DNA of 64,000 nucleotides from Perognathus longimembris pacificus (GCF_023159225.1 NC_063161.1:120814958-120878957); one strand, 5' to 3'. Counted from the stretch's first letter, positions 37,643 through 50,445 are shown. Notes: generated by a model not told the origin, from the letters alone. Made by a program: numbers and translations.

Positions 37643-40070
37643 ACATCATCATAACTAGAAGACATTTCCTCATTTCCGAAGTATTTTCCAGGAAAGGAAA
37701 AAGCCTTTTTCATACATGAGTACCTGACGAACTGGAAGTGGAACTTTCACTGCACCTTTGCCTTCAGTTGGTGGTGTACACTGAGCTAGCGCAGAGGCAG
37801 CTGTGTGAATGAGCAGGCTCCTGAGAAGAGGAGGAGGGCAGCGGGGGCTTCTGCACCCGGCGGGGAGGAAACTGCTGAGATATCGCCGTGGAAGAGGGGG
37901 TGCAGGAAAACAGAAGTGGGGGGATGGTGGCAGGTTTCACAATCTGCAATTGAAATAATATGGCTGTGTGTGTTGCTTGCTGCATATATACACATACGTG
38001 CATATATTATGCACTATATGTTACTTACTAGTGTATATTCTATAGTACATGTTACATAAAAAACATAATTCATGTATATATGTATATTAAGTAGATGTAG
38101 ACCTGCACTGCAAATTCAGTTTAGGACACTAATTTCTGTATAATGTCAACTTTCTGATTGAATATTAACTTTAAGGACCTATCTTCAAATGTATTTCATG
38201 TGAGCTTTCTCTATGACAAGTTTTATTTCTCTTTTTTTGACTGTTTTGCATATTACTGTCAGTTAAAGAGGAGAGTTTACTATTCTTAAAGAGATCTCTG
38301 AATAAATAAGAGCAAAGTGGTCAACACTCATTCTTCACTCAGTGGAAGATACTCTGCTAAGTGCTGTCAAAGGCAACCATAGGAATATTTCCACCTTCTT
38401 TTATATTTGTGAACATTGAGGCGCTAGCAGGTTGTGAGCCATCAGGATCAGGTGTATGTGCTGGCAAAATCTGGAATCAACATTGAATTCTACTTTACAC
38501 ACTATAAGTAACTACTCTAGCCTTATATTTTGGAATTCTGACATATTCTTAATAAAATTACAGGGAACTCTTGCTTTCTCTCACTTATTGATGAATGTTA
38601 TAGTATGATTTGAAAAACTAACACAATAAAATTGGTTTTCACCCAATTTAATTTTTCCCTTTAGATATTGGTGATGAGAAGCATTTTAATTCAGTTTAAT
38701 TTTTCTGCATTATGAAAGGAATGTCTCAGCCAATTATATTCATTGCAAGTTGATCCTTATTACTCCCTAAAGATTATGACTTTTATGAAAATGTTACCCT
38801 ATATATAAATTGAGTCTTAATTTAATCAAGAAAAAATAAACAATGGAAACAATTCTTTATATATCTACTCAGAGTAGAAAGTGAGATATGTTTTTAAAAT
38901 AAAGATAAAAGCTATGGAACCCAAGGGAAATCCAGATTATTTAATATTTACTTCCTAAAATCCTTACCTAGTAGTGATGACTAGATTTAGGATAAAAGAT
39001 AGATGTGATGTTAAATGGTAGAAGTAGTGTTCAAAATAGTGGTTTTAAAACAAGTGCTAGGACCTTATAGGAAGGTCAATCTAAACTCTCTCTGCTGATA
39101 CTGTAGTGGAGACCTAGAATTGAGGATATCTACTAGAAATATGCATGGAACATGGTAAGAGCATGATAGATAAAAATCAAATGCTACAGATATGCACAAC
39201 TGACATAAGATTGGAGTTTTAAAAAGGATTCAGTACTATTATGTTAGGATGGTTTGAGTACACTATATCACTAGTAAACAAAACTGGCAAAAATGATGAA
39301 ACATCACTTGGCAACAAGCAGCTCAGGGGTTGTGACATTAAGTAAAGAGAGAGAGAAAAAAAAAAACCTCTTGAACTGAAAAATTAGCCTGACTTTTTTA
39401 CTGAAGGTTTACTGAAGAGAATAATGGAAGATATAAATAGAAACACTGAACTCTCTGAGGTGGGTCCTACAAACCTAAAATGCAAACTTTATGTGTAAAT
39501 GTAGAGACAAAGGCACAACAACAGCATGTGTGTGAACAAAAGCCTAGACTTTATAAGGGCCTCAGGCACTTGAAGAGCCAGGAGAGAGGGAGGGAAACCA
39601 ATCCTCAAAATAGGAGAAATAATGTCCGATAATGGTCTAAATTAGACAGAAACAACAACAAAAACTACCAGTGGAAACAGGAAGCTAAATGAGCCCAAAG
39701 TAACAAAAACAGGAGTAAATTAACACCAAACAAGAACAAAAATGAACAAAGCACATCATCATAAAACTTGTTGACTACAAGTTAAGAAAAAAATTGTAAG
39801 AAATAGTTTCAAATGAAAAACATATTTTATACAATGAAAGACACTTTCAGGCAGATCGTGATTATGATGAAAGATAACCTTAAAGGTTGAAGGAAAACAA
39901 AGTCCTCCAACTCTGTCTTTATGAGTTCTAAGTGGGGTATCCCATTTTTAAACTTGTTTTCTTCTTCACCACACCCCCAGGATCATTTCCCTTGGCTGGG
40001 TGGTAGCTGCACTTGTGCTGCTCTACCTCTGTGTCAGTATGGGCTCTTTTACTCTTTCCTAGTATTTAGA
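37112..40070. other. Intergenic between SINE and IFNA copy 1
   Basis: A (AC)38 run, and 37770-37940 is moderately GC-rich without a recognisable product. The remainder is AT-rich and unassigned. Confidence 0.45.
37565..37640. repeat. (AC)38
   Basis: 76 bp of uninterrupted AC. Confidence 0.98.
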
Positions 40071-40079
40071 GGTCAAGGT

Positions 40080-40500
40080 CAGGTTGCAGGTGTGGTTCAG
40101 AGGGAGAATACCTACCTAGCAAAGGTGATGCCATGAATTAAAACTCCAGTACCAACAACAATCACGACAAAATGACAATAAAAATAAACAATATAAAAAC
40201 CCAGTGCTGTTGTTTTATGCTTATAGTTGGATGGCTTAGAATGGAAAGATTGTGGCTCAGCCCAGCGATAACAGAAAAATCTGTGTCTCATACCACATGA
40301 GGAAGCTGTATGCAGTGGCATGCATCTACTAGCCCAATAATGATGGGGGTCAGGCAAAAGAATAGGTGGATCACAGTCCAGGAATACAATGATGGAAATG
40401 TAACCATAATTCCAAAATAACCAGAAGAAAGCAGCAATGGCTCAACAGTAAGTCGTCTGTCTAGCCAGGACAAGGTTCTAAGCTCAAACTTGAATATCAA
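40080..40500 (+). mobile_element. Old SINE remnants
   Basis: tRNA-like SINE piece (40080-40195), then a diverged composite SINE (40200-40500) just beyond the IFNA copy 1 poly(A) site. Confidence 0.5.
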
Positions 40501-40537
40501 CAAAAATATAATGTACAGACATAGAACTTATGAGATA

Positions 40538-40817
40538 TTTTATTGAAAACTTGTATGGATGAAGAGAACTTGAACAGATTGAATACAAATATATTGTTTT
40601 ATTATAAGAAATGCAACGTAAGGTAGCACATTATACTACATTCACAAAATAATTTAAACTTTACAGTTAAATAAATGAATAAATATTTAGATAGATACAT
40701 ATATATGCCTTAAGAAACTAGTAATCGCCACAGTGTTGAATACAATGTTGCTAAATACTTCTGAAACAAATGAATAATTTACTGAACGCAGATTCCAAGT
40801 ACAGATGGTGTATATTT
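40538..40817 (-). terminator. IFNA: IFNA copy 1 3'UTR and poly(A) signal
   Basis: AT-rich region after the stop codon with several ATTTA-type elements on the minus strand (around 40660-40700) and an AATAAA hexamer at 40538-40543. It is only distantly similar to the 3'UTRs of copies 2 and 3. Confidence 0.5.
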
Positions 40818-41384
40818 TCAGTGGCTTCTCAAATACACTAGCAAGTCCACTGATGAAGAGAAGTATCTCATGATTTCTGCCCTGACAATCTCCCAGGCAC
40901 AAGGGCTGAACTTCTTCTCCTGCAGGTAGAGAGAGATCCTGTGGAAGTGTCTCCTCACAGCCAGCGTGGAGTCCTCAAGCACCATGGCAGGTGCTTCCTC
41001 TCCCTCCTTCCGGGCCACACAGGCTCTCAGCTCATGCAGCTGGGCAGAGAGGCCAGTGCACAGTGTGGCCACAAGGCTCTTCTCCCAAGGGGCAGGCCAG
41101 CTCTTTGTGCTGAAGAGGCTGTAGATCTGCCGGGTCATCTCATGGAGCACAGCGATGGCTTCAGCCTTCTGGACCTGCTCTGCATCAAAGGCCTCCTGGG
41201 GGAATCCAAAGTCCTTTCTGTCCCTCAGGCAGGAGAACAGTGAGGTTCTCCTCATCTGTCCCAGGAGGAGCAAGGCTCTTTTGTTCCCCAGGCTGTGGGT
41301 GGGAGGCAGCTCACAGCCCAGGGAGCAGGTTGCCCTGCAGCTGAGCATCAGCAGGCTCACCAGGCAGACCAAGGGCAGGGCCAT
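40818..41384 (-). CDS. IFNA: Interferon alpha, copy 1 (variant C-terminus)
   Basis: Encodes a 188-residue type I interferon: a 23-residue signal peptide ([20 protein letters not shown], then SLG) and a 165-residue mature chain starting [10 protein letters not shown]. Mature Cys1, 29, 99 and 139 are in place for the two standard disulfides (1-99, 29-139); a further Cys86 is present, as in some human IFN-alphas. Motifs are [24 protein letters not shown] and [13 protein letters not shown]. No N-glycosylation sequon is seen. The frame is open 47 codons further upstream, but that stretch covers the 5'UTR and TATA region, so the ATG before the signal peptide is used. The last ~11 residues ([11 protein letters not shown]) differ from the other two copies, and similarity breaks off at 40852. 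Probably induced through IRF7 by the GAAA motifs upstream. Confidence 0.95.
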   Translation of the reverse strand: MALPLVCLVSLLMLSCRATCSLGCELPPTHSLGNKRALLLLGQMRRTSLFSCLRDRKDFGFPQEAFDAEQVQKAEAIAVLHEMTRQIYSLFSTKSWPAPWEKSLVATLCTGLSAQLHELRACVARKEGEEAPAMVLEDSTLAVRRHFHRISLYLQEKKFSPCAWEIVRAEIMRYFSSSVDLLVYLRSH

Positions 41385-41475
41385 TGTGGATGGGGCAGGT
41401 GCTGCTGGAGTGGCTGAGGTGCGGATGCTGAAGCTTTGGCTGTGCAGTGTGTGAGGACCTTGATGGCCCCCTTGG

Positions 41476-41552
41476 CTTAAGTAGTGGCTGGGCCAGGTTC
41501 CATTTTCTGAATGCCCTCCCTTCATTTTCTACTTCTCTATTTTGTTTTCATT
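41476..41552 (-). promoter_or_regulatory. IFNA: IFNA copy 1 TATA-like box and virus-response element
   Basis: On the minus strand TACTTAAG (41476-41483) takes the place of the usual TATTTAAG about 95 bp before the ATG. Upstream, 41521-41552 holds spaced GAAA motifs (GAAAAC, GAAGTAGAAAATGAAG), the pattern bound by IRF3/IRF7 in IFNA promoters. Sequence is almost identical to copy 2 out to about 41570 and then diverges. Confidence 0.78.
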
Positions 41553-43062
41553 TATGATTTCATGCTTCAATTTAGAGCGGCATTTCCCAACTACTATCTT
41601 TCCTCCGTTGGTTTCCCTTCTCGTGCCCCACACATTCTTAGATAGTTTTTTTTCTAATAGAACCCCTGATTAAAGTCAGCAAAACTCATATGTGCTAATA
41701 TATTACTGTAGTCTAGCTACATCTTTGAATTATACTTTAAAAAAACTGCAAATTTTAATTTTTCATTGAGTGCATCTTAGGATAGACTACAAAATAGTTT
41801 AAGGTGACTGTTGAATATAGAAGTTTATCTGAGTGTCAATCACCCATACTTCATTCTGGATCATGGTTTGAGGCCGACACTAGAGAAGTGGTTATGACAC
41901 TCCAGCTCAAACTATGAATCTGGGCATTGCAGCAATCCTCTCTATTCCTCCTATAACATGACACCTTAAATAAGTGGACAAATCAGTTATCAAGCACCAG
42001 GTATACACTTGAGGCAGCCAACAAGATTCTATTTCATAGGAGTACCGAAGGCATGGCTAATTGGCAAAAAACCTCCAGGCACATGTGAAGTCCTGAGTTC
42101 AACCACAGTAAAGAACTGCCCTTCCCCTGGGACAAGAAAAGACATTGACATTTAGCTGGATCTCAATAGAGTACTATTATGTTCATTTGATTGGAATTGA
42201 CCTGTTATAACTTGTTTTAATTTCTTCATGAAGTATTTTGTGATTTATTTACTTTTAGTGTAATACATGTACTTATATAAATTGCAATGAATCCAGAGTA
42301 TATATTCAACTTATACATGTGTGAATAAAATATATAATACCCATACAAATAGTCCAGAAAATTTCTTTCAAAAATTCAAAATATTGTTCATTTTCTTTCA
42401 AAAGTATATTTATTTTCCTTCGTAAACTTCAAAAATATTCATGCTGAAAATAACATTGTTTTATGTGAGAAATAATTATTGCCTTCTGTGTCTGCTAGAG
42501 CTTCATCTTATTTCACATTTTTCCTATTTAGAATGTGATATAATCATGAATGCATTGAACGACTTTAGTAGAATTAAATAATAAAATACAACCATGCTGT
42601 GCTTTCACTCCCATAGGCCAAGCCCAGTCATAAGTACTCATGTTTAAATACATAGGGATACCAAAATATAGTCATTGGTGGCTCATTGTATAGGTTGACA
42701 GTGATCAAAGATGTCATGGAAAAATCTCCACCTGTCTCGCTAGAGGTTTGTATCAAGGATTCTGCTCACATTCTCTGTGTCCCTTATGACTTTTGTGACA
42801 AGGTTTCTCATTGGATACAAAAGGTAATGCACAAAAATGAAATAAACTAAAAAGAATGAGATTTTATTAGAGTGAACTTTGGAGACCGTAAGACATGCAA
42901 TATGTAAAGTGTGTTCACATACATATAAAGACTAACTTTCATCTTATTGAGGGGAGCTTAGTCACTATTCAACAGAAAGAACATCATTATAATCATTGTG
43001 CAATCATAATTCTGATAAATACAAGGTATATTTGAGAAGGTTATAGCTGTGGAGATACTTTT

Positions 43063-43268
43063 TTTTTTTTTTTTTTGCCAGTCCTGGGCCTTGGACTCAG
43101 GGCCTGAGCACTGTCCCTGGCTTCTTCCCACTCAAGGCTAGCACTCTGCCACTTGAGCCATAGCGCCGCTTCTGGCCGTTTTCTGTATATGTGGTGCTGG
43201 GGAATCGAACCTAGGGCCTCGTGTATCCGAGGCAGGCACTCTTGCCACTAGGCTATATCCCCAGCCCC
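43063..43268 (-). mobile_element. IDL-Geo-like SINE, young
   Basis: Inverse copy with an 18-T tail. Target duplication TGGAGATACTTTT at 43050-43062 and 43269-43281. The paralogous site near 49075 is empty. Confidence 0.92.
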
Positions 43269-43666
43269 TGGAGATACTTTTAAATCCCCATGACTTTGAA
43301 CTTTATCAATGAAGATTATATGCAAAATGTCTTTTTTTAATAAAAGAACAGCTACTTATTTGAAGGGATTTTGTTTTTCATTTGCATTTTAATGTCCAGA
43401 ATGTGAAGTTGAGAAGGCATGATCAAAATATGGAAGACTAACTGTATATTTTAGTTTATGTGATCCTCCGGGACTCACAGAAGGCTATCTCGTCATATTC
43501 TTCCCTTACGCCTCTGAAAATAATTAACCTTAGGTATTTCAAGACCTTCTCCTTATACACTTGGCATTATCCCTCAGGTTAAGTTGTGGAATGCAGCCAG
43601 AATAAACTAGTATTATTTTTGTGCGCTGCAAAATGAGTGGCTAATTTTCCTCTTAAAACAGCATTA

Positions 43667-44120
43667 TCAAACTGATATACAGAAAGGTTACAGTTTCATA
43701 CGTTAGGCATTGGATACATTCCTTGTAATGTCTTTGTATATCAGTTTGATAGTAAAAATTTGAAAAAAATAATACTCCATGCAATGAACTCCAAGAAAAG
43801 GAGACAAGAGATATTTTTAGTTGCCATTGTTGCTGTTTTCATTTTCTTTTCCTTTGTTCTTGTTTGGTTGGGGGGGGATTGAGTTTACAAAAAAAGTCAA
43901 AGAAGGTTGATAAAGTACAACAATCCTACTCACTAGACACCATGTGGTAAATGAACTGTTATATTGTGTGGGTGGGGACAGGAGGGAAAAATAATGAGAG
44001 AATGACAGAAGAGAAGACATGGTTAAAAAGAATTGTACTCATTACTGGTGACTGTAATCCCTCTCTGTATCAACACCAAAATAAAATTTAAAAAATCATA
44101 AAATAAATGAAAAATGAAAA
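43667..44120 (+). mobile_element. L1 3' ends, composite insertion with a fold-back
   Basis: Target duplication AAAACAGCATTA at 43655-43666 and 44121-44132. Inside, 43667-43730 is L1 3' end in inverse orientation, followed at once by the same end in direct orientation (43731-43772), then a longer, older L1 3'UTR (43775-44120). The paralogous site in the copy 2 flank (about 49435-49450) is empty, so the insertion came after the duplication or was lost there. Confidence 0.78.
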
Positions 44121-44144
44121 AAAACAGCATTAGAACAGGAAAGT

Positions 44145-44311
44145 CTGTGATATTCTTATCTCCAATTAAACACCAAAAAGAGCCAGAAGTAAAGCTGTGG
44201 CCCAAGTAGTAGAGCACTAGCCTTGAATGAAAAAGCTCAGAAATAGTGGCCCAGAATCTGAGTTCAAGCTGCAGTACCCGCATGTGCTCACTCCTGCATG
44301 CACTTGCACAT

Positions 44312-44317
<6 letters not shown>
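44145..44317 (+). mobile_element. ID-like half SINE shared with the copy 2 flank
   Basis: Matches 49450-49570 at the paralogous place, so it predates the duplication of the IFNA unit. Confidence 0.65.
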
Positions 44318-44362
<45 letters not shown>

Positions 44363-44373
44363 AAGAGAGAGAA
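44318..44373. repeat. (GA)n
   Basis: About 22 GA units, one interruption. Confidence 0.97.
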
Positions 44374-45599
44374 ATATCATCAGAAAATTTTAAAAAAACT
44401 TGAAGAGTGGTCTCATTGAAAAAACTTGTCTCCTCTGCCCACAAATCACCCAACTGGAGTTCATTTTCCTCATCTTCACATCTTGGTGTCATATGAGAAT
44501 GAATAGAGACCAATTAAAAATGCATGGAAATATTTTTCCTATACATCGTGGCCTGGGGATTTACCTTTATCTGTAGCAACATACTTCTTTACCTGTAAAT
44601 ATAGAAGAGTATGGTCAAGGACCACAGTTGTATTTGGGGCCATGTGTGAAATATAACAAAGCCCAAAGCAGATAGTTCTATGGTCCTTGGAAAAGTGCTG
44701 GTCTCCACTGAGGGGAGCCAACCAACGAGTCATTTGATCAAGAAACCCAGCAATGAATACTTATATGCATGAAAGATACATTTGTAATATGATGTCAAGA
44801 CTGATAGCAGTTTTTAAATTTTTTTTTGTAGAGTAGGTCTTTTCAATGTCAGTAAAAAGTCTTTAATAAGTAATATCTTCAACAATCTTTCCTCTAAAAC
44901 TTACATTTCACACCTTATAGCCTGAAGTCAACTTACAAGACTTTAAACAAATAAAAAAAAATTATGTCATTATTTAAGAAAATAGAGCTTTTGTTCTTTA
45001 CATATTTTAGTAAATTCACAATGTATAATGTATGCAATATTTTAAAACATTCTGAGTTTGGTTCCAGGTCTTTTTCTCAGACAGCAAAAACTTCTGAGTG
45101 CAAGCTCCTTTGGTTTCAGGAAAAAATATGAACATGTTTAGAGAAAGCCATACATAAAACCTCCTTCACCACTTGCTGACTTCTGTTTGGAGACCATTAA
45201 TGTGAGAAAGGAATCTTTAGATTTTCCTTCTGATAAGTCCTCCACACAGGAGTTATTTCAACAAGAAAAATGACTCACTACTTCAATGACTTCTACTTTC
45301 TATTTTTTATTTTAATTTTGTGTCTTTAAAGCCGCATGGTTGAATGGTCTACTTGTGTCCACCTGTTGTGTTGCTGCATTCTGTTTCATGGTGAGGTAAT
45401 TTCCATAGAGAAAAACAAACAAAGACTGGGTGGCCCTGCTCTTTGTTAAAATTTCCATTACATATGACTTAGCATTTCTCTTTTGCAGTTTCTTAGAAAG
45501 CAAAATCCCTAGTTGTTTGTGGGCTAAAACAAAAATTATAATTTCAATTGTCATGAAAGTGAAAGAAGGTAAGTGATCTCTAAAGCCCAAATGACAAAG

Positions 45600-45790
45600 T
45601 AGAACCAAGCAGGGCGGCCTGGGATGATCTTCCCAGGTCTCAGCAGGTGGAGATCTGGAGGATTAGAGGTCAGACCTGGCCAGGCAGGAAGTTGAAATAC
45701 TATCCTTCCAAATGGCTAAAGCAAATGGAGCTATGGAAGCAGAGCGCCAGTGGGAAATTTCATACTAGCAATTACTGGTCCTGACAACAA
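45600..45790 (+). mobile_element. Old B1/ID SINE shared with the copy 2 flank
   Basis: Its counterpart at about 51520-51700 lies in the paralogous place. Confidence 0.55.
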
Positions 45791-46861
45791 TTTTTAAGTA
45801 AATAATCACAAATCACAAAGTGTTCATAGCAAAATTAAATGTACCAAAGACTTGGAACCACTGAAGATTAATGCTGAATTTCAGAAAGGCTAAGAAATTG
45901 CTTTCTAATACAGTGAAGGAAGAGCTATACCTAGGGTAGTGAACTGCCTCATTTTTGCAAGATCAAGTACATGACTTTTTTCTCATTAATGTATTTGGGA
46001 GAAGTCATGAGGAGAAAATGGAAAATCAAACCAGTCAACTCAAGGTCCCCTGTCCCTGGGAGGGTGGTGAATGTTATCTCATCTGAGACTCCACCTAGTC
46101 AATAATCTACTCACTAACTGGAAAGACTGACTTCAGACAGAAAAATAAGAGGGAATAGCAAAAGTTTTTCTCTTAAGCTGAATAGTACTAAAATCACTAG
46201 TAAGAATTATATTTTCAAAACAATATCACGAAAATGAAAACATAAGAATAATAAACCAATTCATGTTCCAAGCATCTTTGTATGTATTTGCTCTCTTCCA
46301 CATAAGACTGTTTGCATTGTGCTCATCTAGACAGTTTTAGAGAAATACCTAACTATGGAGGGTTGTATGAAGTATTCCAAACACACATATGGTCTCTGAT
46401 CACCACCTGAGAAAGAGTTGGGATAATGGCTCCATTGGAAAGACCCATCATACAAAGTGAAGATTACTAATGCGTGCCATGCACGCTCCCAGAGCAGTGG
46501 CAGGGTCAGTCCACACCTTCGCTGCACCACTGCTTCCTGTGCTAAGCAAGTGGATTTTCTTAAATATCTTTCCTTTCTCCCTTGTTCTACTAATGTGATG
46601 CTCTCACGCCTCTGACTCCCAAGGACTCTATTGCTCTTTGTTTTAGAATTGGAATAATGGTAAATTTAAGTTTCCTTTGCTCCTTACATCCTCATAGGGG
46701 CTTAGATATCTACTGTCCATTTTCACGTTTCTGCCTCTCTGAAAGTCCTCCGTGCCACAGTCTGCCATTTCTCTATCACAATTTCATTAGATTTTTCTTC
46801 ATTTCCTACTGGACTAAGCATAGTGAAAATCAACATGTACAAGAAACTTCTTTAGAAAAAA

Positions 46862-47179
46862 TTTAATAAGCAACCAAGAAATTAATTACATATATAAACC
46901 ACAATGTAAAGGTATACATGGTAATATGAGTAAAACTAATTTGTCTGATAAATAGTTAGATAAATAAATATGTAAACAGGGATAGATATATCTATATATA
47001 TGAAAGGGAAGAGTCTAGAAACTTGAACACAATTTAACCATCACTTCTGAAAACAACTAACAAATTCACTAAGGTCATGTCATATCATAGCAGAAATGAC
47101 AACTTTGGAAAATGGCAGAGTCCCATGAAGGGAGACACTGTCTTCCATCAGTGAGGCCATTTCCATGTAGGATGAGATC
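46862..47179 (-). terminator. IFNA: IFNA copy 2 3'UTR
   Basis: Matches the region after copy 3 closely near the stop codon (47100-47180 against 55676-55756), then less well. Minus-strand ATTTA motifs occur around 46950-46975. A candidate ATTAAA poly(A) signal lies at 46862-46867, at a place equivalent to the one in copy 3. Confidence 0.5.
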
Positions 47180-47749
47180 TCATTCTTCACTCTTTATGCT
47201 TTCTAGAAGATTTGCTGATGAAGAGAAGTATCTCATGATTTCTGCCCTGACAACCTCCCAGGCACAAGAGCTGAACTTCTTCTCCTGCAGGTAGAGAGAG
47301 ATCCTGTGGAAGTGTCTCCTCACAGCCAGCGTGGAGTCCTCAAGCACCATGGCATGCGCTTCCTCTCCCTCCTCCCGGGCCACACAGGCTCTCAGCTCAT
47401 GCAGCTGGGCAGAGAGGCCAGTGCACAGTGTGGCCACAAGGCTCTTCTCCCAAGGGGCAGGCCAGCTCTTTGTGCTGAAGAGGCTGTAGATCTGCCGGGT
47501 CATCTCATGGAGCACAGCGATGGCTTCAGCCTTCTGGACCTGCTCTGCATCAAAGGCCTCCTGGGGGAATCCAAAGTCCTTTCTGTCCCTCAGGCAGGAG
47601 AACAGTGAGGTTCTCCTCATCTGTCCCAGGAGGAGCAAGGCTCTTTTGTTCCCCAGGCTGTGGGTGGGAGGCAGCTCACAGCCCAGGGAGCAGGTTGCCC
47701 TGCAGCTGAGCATCAGCAGGCTCACCAGGCAGACCAAGGGCAGGGCCAT
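47180..47749 (-). CDS. IFNA: Interferon alpha, copy 2
   Basis: Encodes a 189-residue interferon alpha with a 23-residue signal peptide and a 166-residue mature chain starting [10 protein letters not shown]. Cysteines at mature 1, 29, 86, 99 and 139 match copy 1. By eye it differs from copy 1 at only about five bases over the first ~530 coding bases, giving Lys103Glu, Pro109His, Pro138Ser and Ile-to-Val in CAWEVVR. The C-terminus is [11 protein letters not shown], as in copy 3. Start and stop are intact, and the ATG directly precedes the signal peptide. It lies 6.4 kb from copy 1, same strand, inside a tandem segmental duplication. It is expected to be secreted and to act on IFNAR. Confidence 0.95.
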   Translation of the reverse strand: MALPLVCLVSLLMLSCRATCSLGCELPPTHSLGNKRALLLLGQMRRTSLFSCLRDRKDFGFPQEAFDAEQVQKAEAIAVLHEMTRQIYSLFSTKSWPAPWEKSLVATLCTGLSAQLHELRACVAREEGEEAHAMVLEDSTLAVRRHFHRISLYLQEKKFSSCAWEVVRAEIMRYFSSSANLLESIKSEE

Positions 47750-47840
47750 TGTGGATGGGGCAGGTGCTGCTGGAGTGGCTGAGGTGCGGATGCTGAAGCT
47801 TTGGCTGTGCGGTGTGTGAGGACCTTGATGGCCACCTTGG

Positions 47841-47920
47841 CTTAAGTAGGGGCTGGGCTAGGTTCCATTTTCTGAATGCCCTCCCTTCATTTTCTACTTC
47901 TCTATTTTGTTTTCATTTAT
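47841..47920 (-). promoter_or_regulatory. IFNA: IFNA copy 2 TATA-like box and virus-response element
   Basis: Minus-strand TACTTAAG at 47841-47848 and GAAA-repeat element at 47886-47920, practically the same as in copy 1. Confidence 0.76.
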
Positions 47921-49449
47921 GATTTCATGCTTCAGAGTGGCATTTCCCTGCCATTTCCTTTACTCTATTAGCTTCCCTCTCCATTCCTCCACTTGCTCTT
48001 AATCTTTTTTATAAAGCAAACCACTCATGAAAATTCAACAACACCTATATGTGGTAATACATTGCTGTACTATATACCTGTAAAATACTTTACAAAGTGT
48101 GCAGATTTTAATTTTTCTTGGAATGCATCTTGGGATAGATTATAGAATAGTTTAAGGAGACTCTCCTATTTAAAACTTTATCTGAGTTCTAGTCTCTCAT
48201 ACTTGACTCTGAGACTAGAAGGATCATGGATTGAGGAGAAACACTAAAGAGTGTTCATGACACTCCATCTCCAAGGATGAATCAGGACAGAGTGGCAATT
48301 GTCTCTATCCGACTTAAGACAGGAAACCTAAAATAAGTTTACAAAGCAGTGACCAGGCATAGAGTGAAGCAGCCATCGTGACCTTATCTCAGGATAGAAC
48401 TGGAGGCATGGCTAAGAAGTAAAGAAACAGCCAGCACACATCAGAAGACATAATACTGCACTTCATTCTGAAAAAATGTACATTGGTACTTAACTTGTTC
48501 TCAATAAAGTACTCTCACATGTATTTCTCTGGAATCAAATTTTCTTAAATTATGTTTTCTTCCTGTAAATTATTTACTTTAGTGTAGTGTGTATATTTGC
48601 TGATGAGGAAAAACCTCGATACAATTAAATTATAAAATTCAACGAACTTGTACTTCAGTCCCATAGGCCAAACCCAGTCAGAAGCACTCAAGAATTCATT
48701 GGAGGCCACATATATATATGAAATGTCATCAAGGTATAATGGAGAAAATGACCTCTATTACTGGAGGTTGGTAGCAACAATCCTGTCCACATTGTCTGTG
48801 TCTTTGATGAATTCAGTAACATGGTTTATCATTATGTATACAAGGAAATCCAAGAAGATTAAGTAAATAAAGATGAGATTTTATATGAGTTGACTTTGGA
48901 AGGACTCAATCTTGTAATGTTTTAAGTGTGTTCACATGTATCTGAAGATGAACTTTCCTCCTATGGGGGGGGGGGGAGTCTTATTCAGTTCTGAAATATC
49001 ATCATCATAATAACAGTAGAAACGTAATTCCAAGACCAATAAATTTATTTGAGAGGATTGTAGACACAGAGATATATTTAATTCTCCATAATTCCAAAAC
49101 TAATAGTTGAAGATTATATGCAATATTTTTAAAAGAGCAATTATTTGGTTGTAGAGATATGGTTTAAATTTTTTAATTTTAGTGCTAGAATGTGAAGTTG
49201 AGAAAGAATTCTGGAAATATGGATGACTCGCTGTACATTTTAGTTTTCATGTTCTTGCAGTACCCACAGTTGCCTGATCATATGCTCCTGTTCTCCATGG
49301 TAATAATTGAGCTTATGTGTTTCAAGACCTCGCCATACTTTAGCACTTTTTCTGATATGAAATTATAGAATTCATTGAGACTTAACCATAACTATTATAA
49401 TAAATTTGTGTCATAAAATAATTGGCTAATTTTTCTCTTAAATAGCATT

Positions 49450-49575
49450 AGAAGAGGTTAGATTCTTAACCCTAATTAAATACCAAAGTGCCAGAAGTAG
49501 AACTTTGGCTCAAGTAGTAGAGCGTTGGCCTAGACTGAAAAAACTCAGGGAGTATGCATGCATGCACACTCGCAC
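49450..49575 (+). mobile_element. ID-like half SINE (copy 2 flank)
   Basis: Paralogue of the element at 44145-44317. Confidence 0.6.
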
Positions 49576-50185
49576 AAACACACACACACACGAATAGCTT
49601 TAGAAGAAAATGTGAAATTGAAAAGTGATTCCATTTAAGAATTATTGTATCTGTCCACAAACTTCCCAACTGGGTTTCCTTTACCACATCTTAACATCCT
49701 GGTTTCATGTGAGAACAAATCCAGAAAAATAGATGGAAACATTTTCTCCTATACATAGTGGTCTGTGAGTTTATCCTTATCTGAATCACAGTTTTAACTA
49801 TGGACTATAGGAAAATGTGTGCAAAGACCACAGACATATTTGGAGCTATGTGTTAAAGGTGCCAAAGCCCAAAGTAGACAGTCCTACGGTCTTTCAAATA
49901 GTGCTGGCCTCCACTGAAGTGAGCCCAGCAACAAGTCACCTAATCTGGAAATCCAGCATTGAGCACCGGTATGAATGAGACATATATTTGTATTACATTT
50001 TCATAACTGATTATTTTTTGTTATACTAAGTCTTATCAATGTCAATATAAAAGTCTTAATAAATAATGTCTTCAAAAATCTTTCTTAGAAAAGTTGTTTT
50101 ACACCTTACAACTTGAAGTCCACGTATAGGAATTTAAACAAATAGATAAATTCATAAATTATGTCATTATTTCTGAATATGGAGG

Positions 50186-50380
50186 TTGTGTACTGGTGGA
50201 TCACACATGTAATCCTACATACCCAGGAGGCTGATATCTGAGGATCACATTTCAAAACCAGCCAGGCAGGAAAACCTGTGAAACACTTACCTCCAATGAA
50301 CCACCATTTAACTGGAAATAGCACTGTGTCTCAGGAACAGCCATTAGGCAATGCATTCAAGCCCCATTACTAACAGAAAA
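50186..50380 (+). mobile_element. B1/ID composite SINE
   Basis: Present only in the copy 2 flank. Its A-tail has turned into a GGAAA repeat. Confidence 0.75.
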
Positions 50381-50445
50381 GGAAAGGAAAGGAAAGGAAA
50401 GGAAAGGAAAGGAAAGGAAAGGAAAGGAAAGGAAAGGAAAGGAAA
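50381..50445. repeat. (GGAAA)13
   Basis: Perfect pentamer array grown from a SINE tail. Confidence 0.97.

Noticed and set aside
37462..37713. Frames through the (AC)38 repeat
   Set aside because: Open only because the dinucleotide repeat has no stops; Val-Cys and Thr-His runs are artefacts.
40941..41454. Plus-strand frames of 99-100 residues across each IFNA gene
   Set aside because: Antisense shadows of the interferon coding sequence. They recur in all three copies only because the genes are nearly identical.
22118..50445. Regular repeats considered as a possible CRISPR-like array
   Set aside because: The repeats are microsatellites or SINEs without repeat-spacer structure, and the DNA is mammalian.
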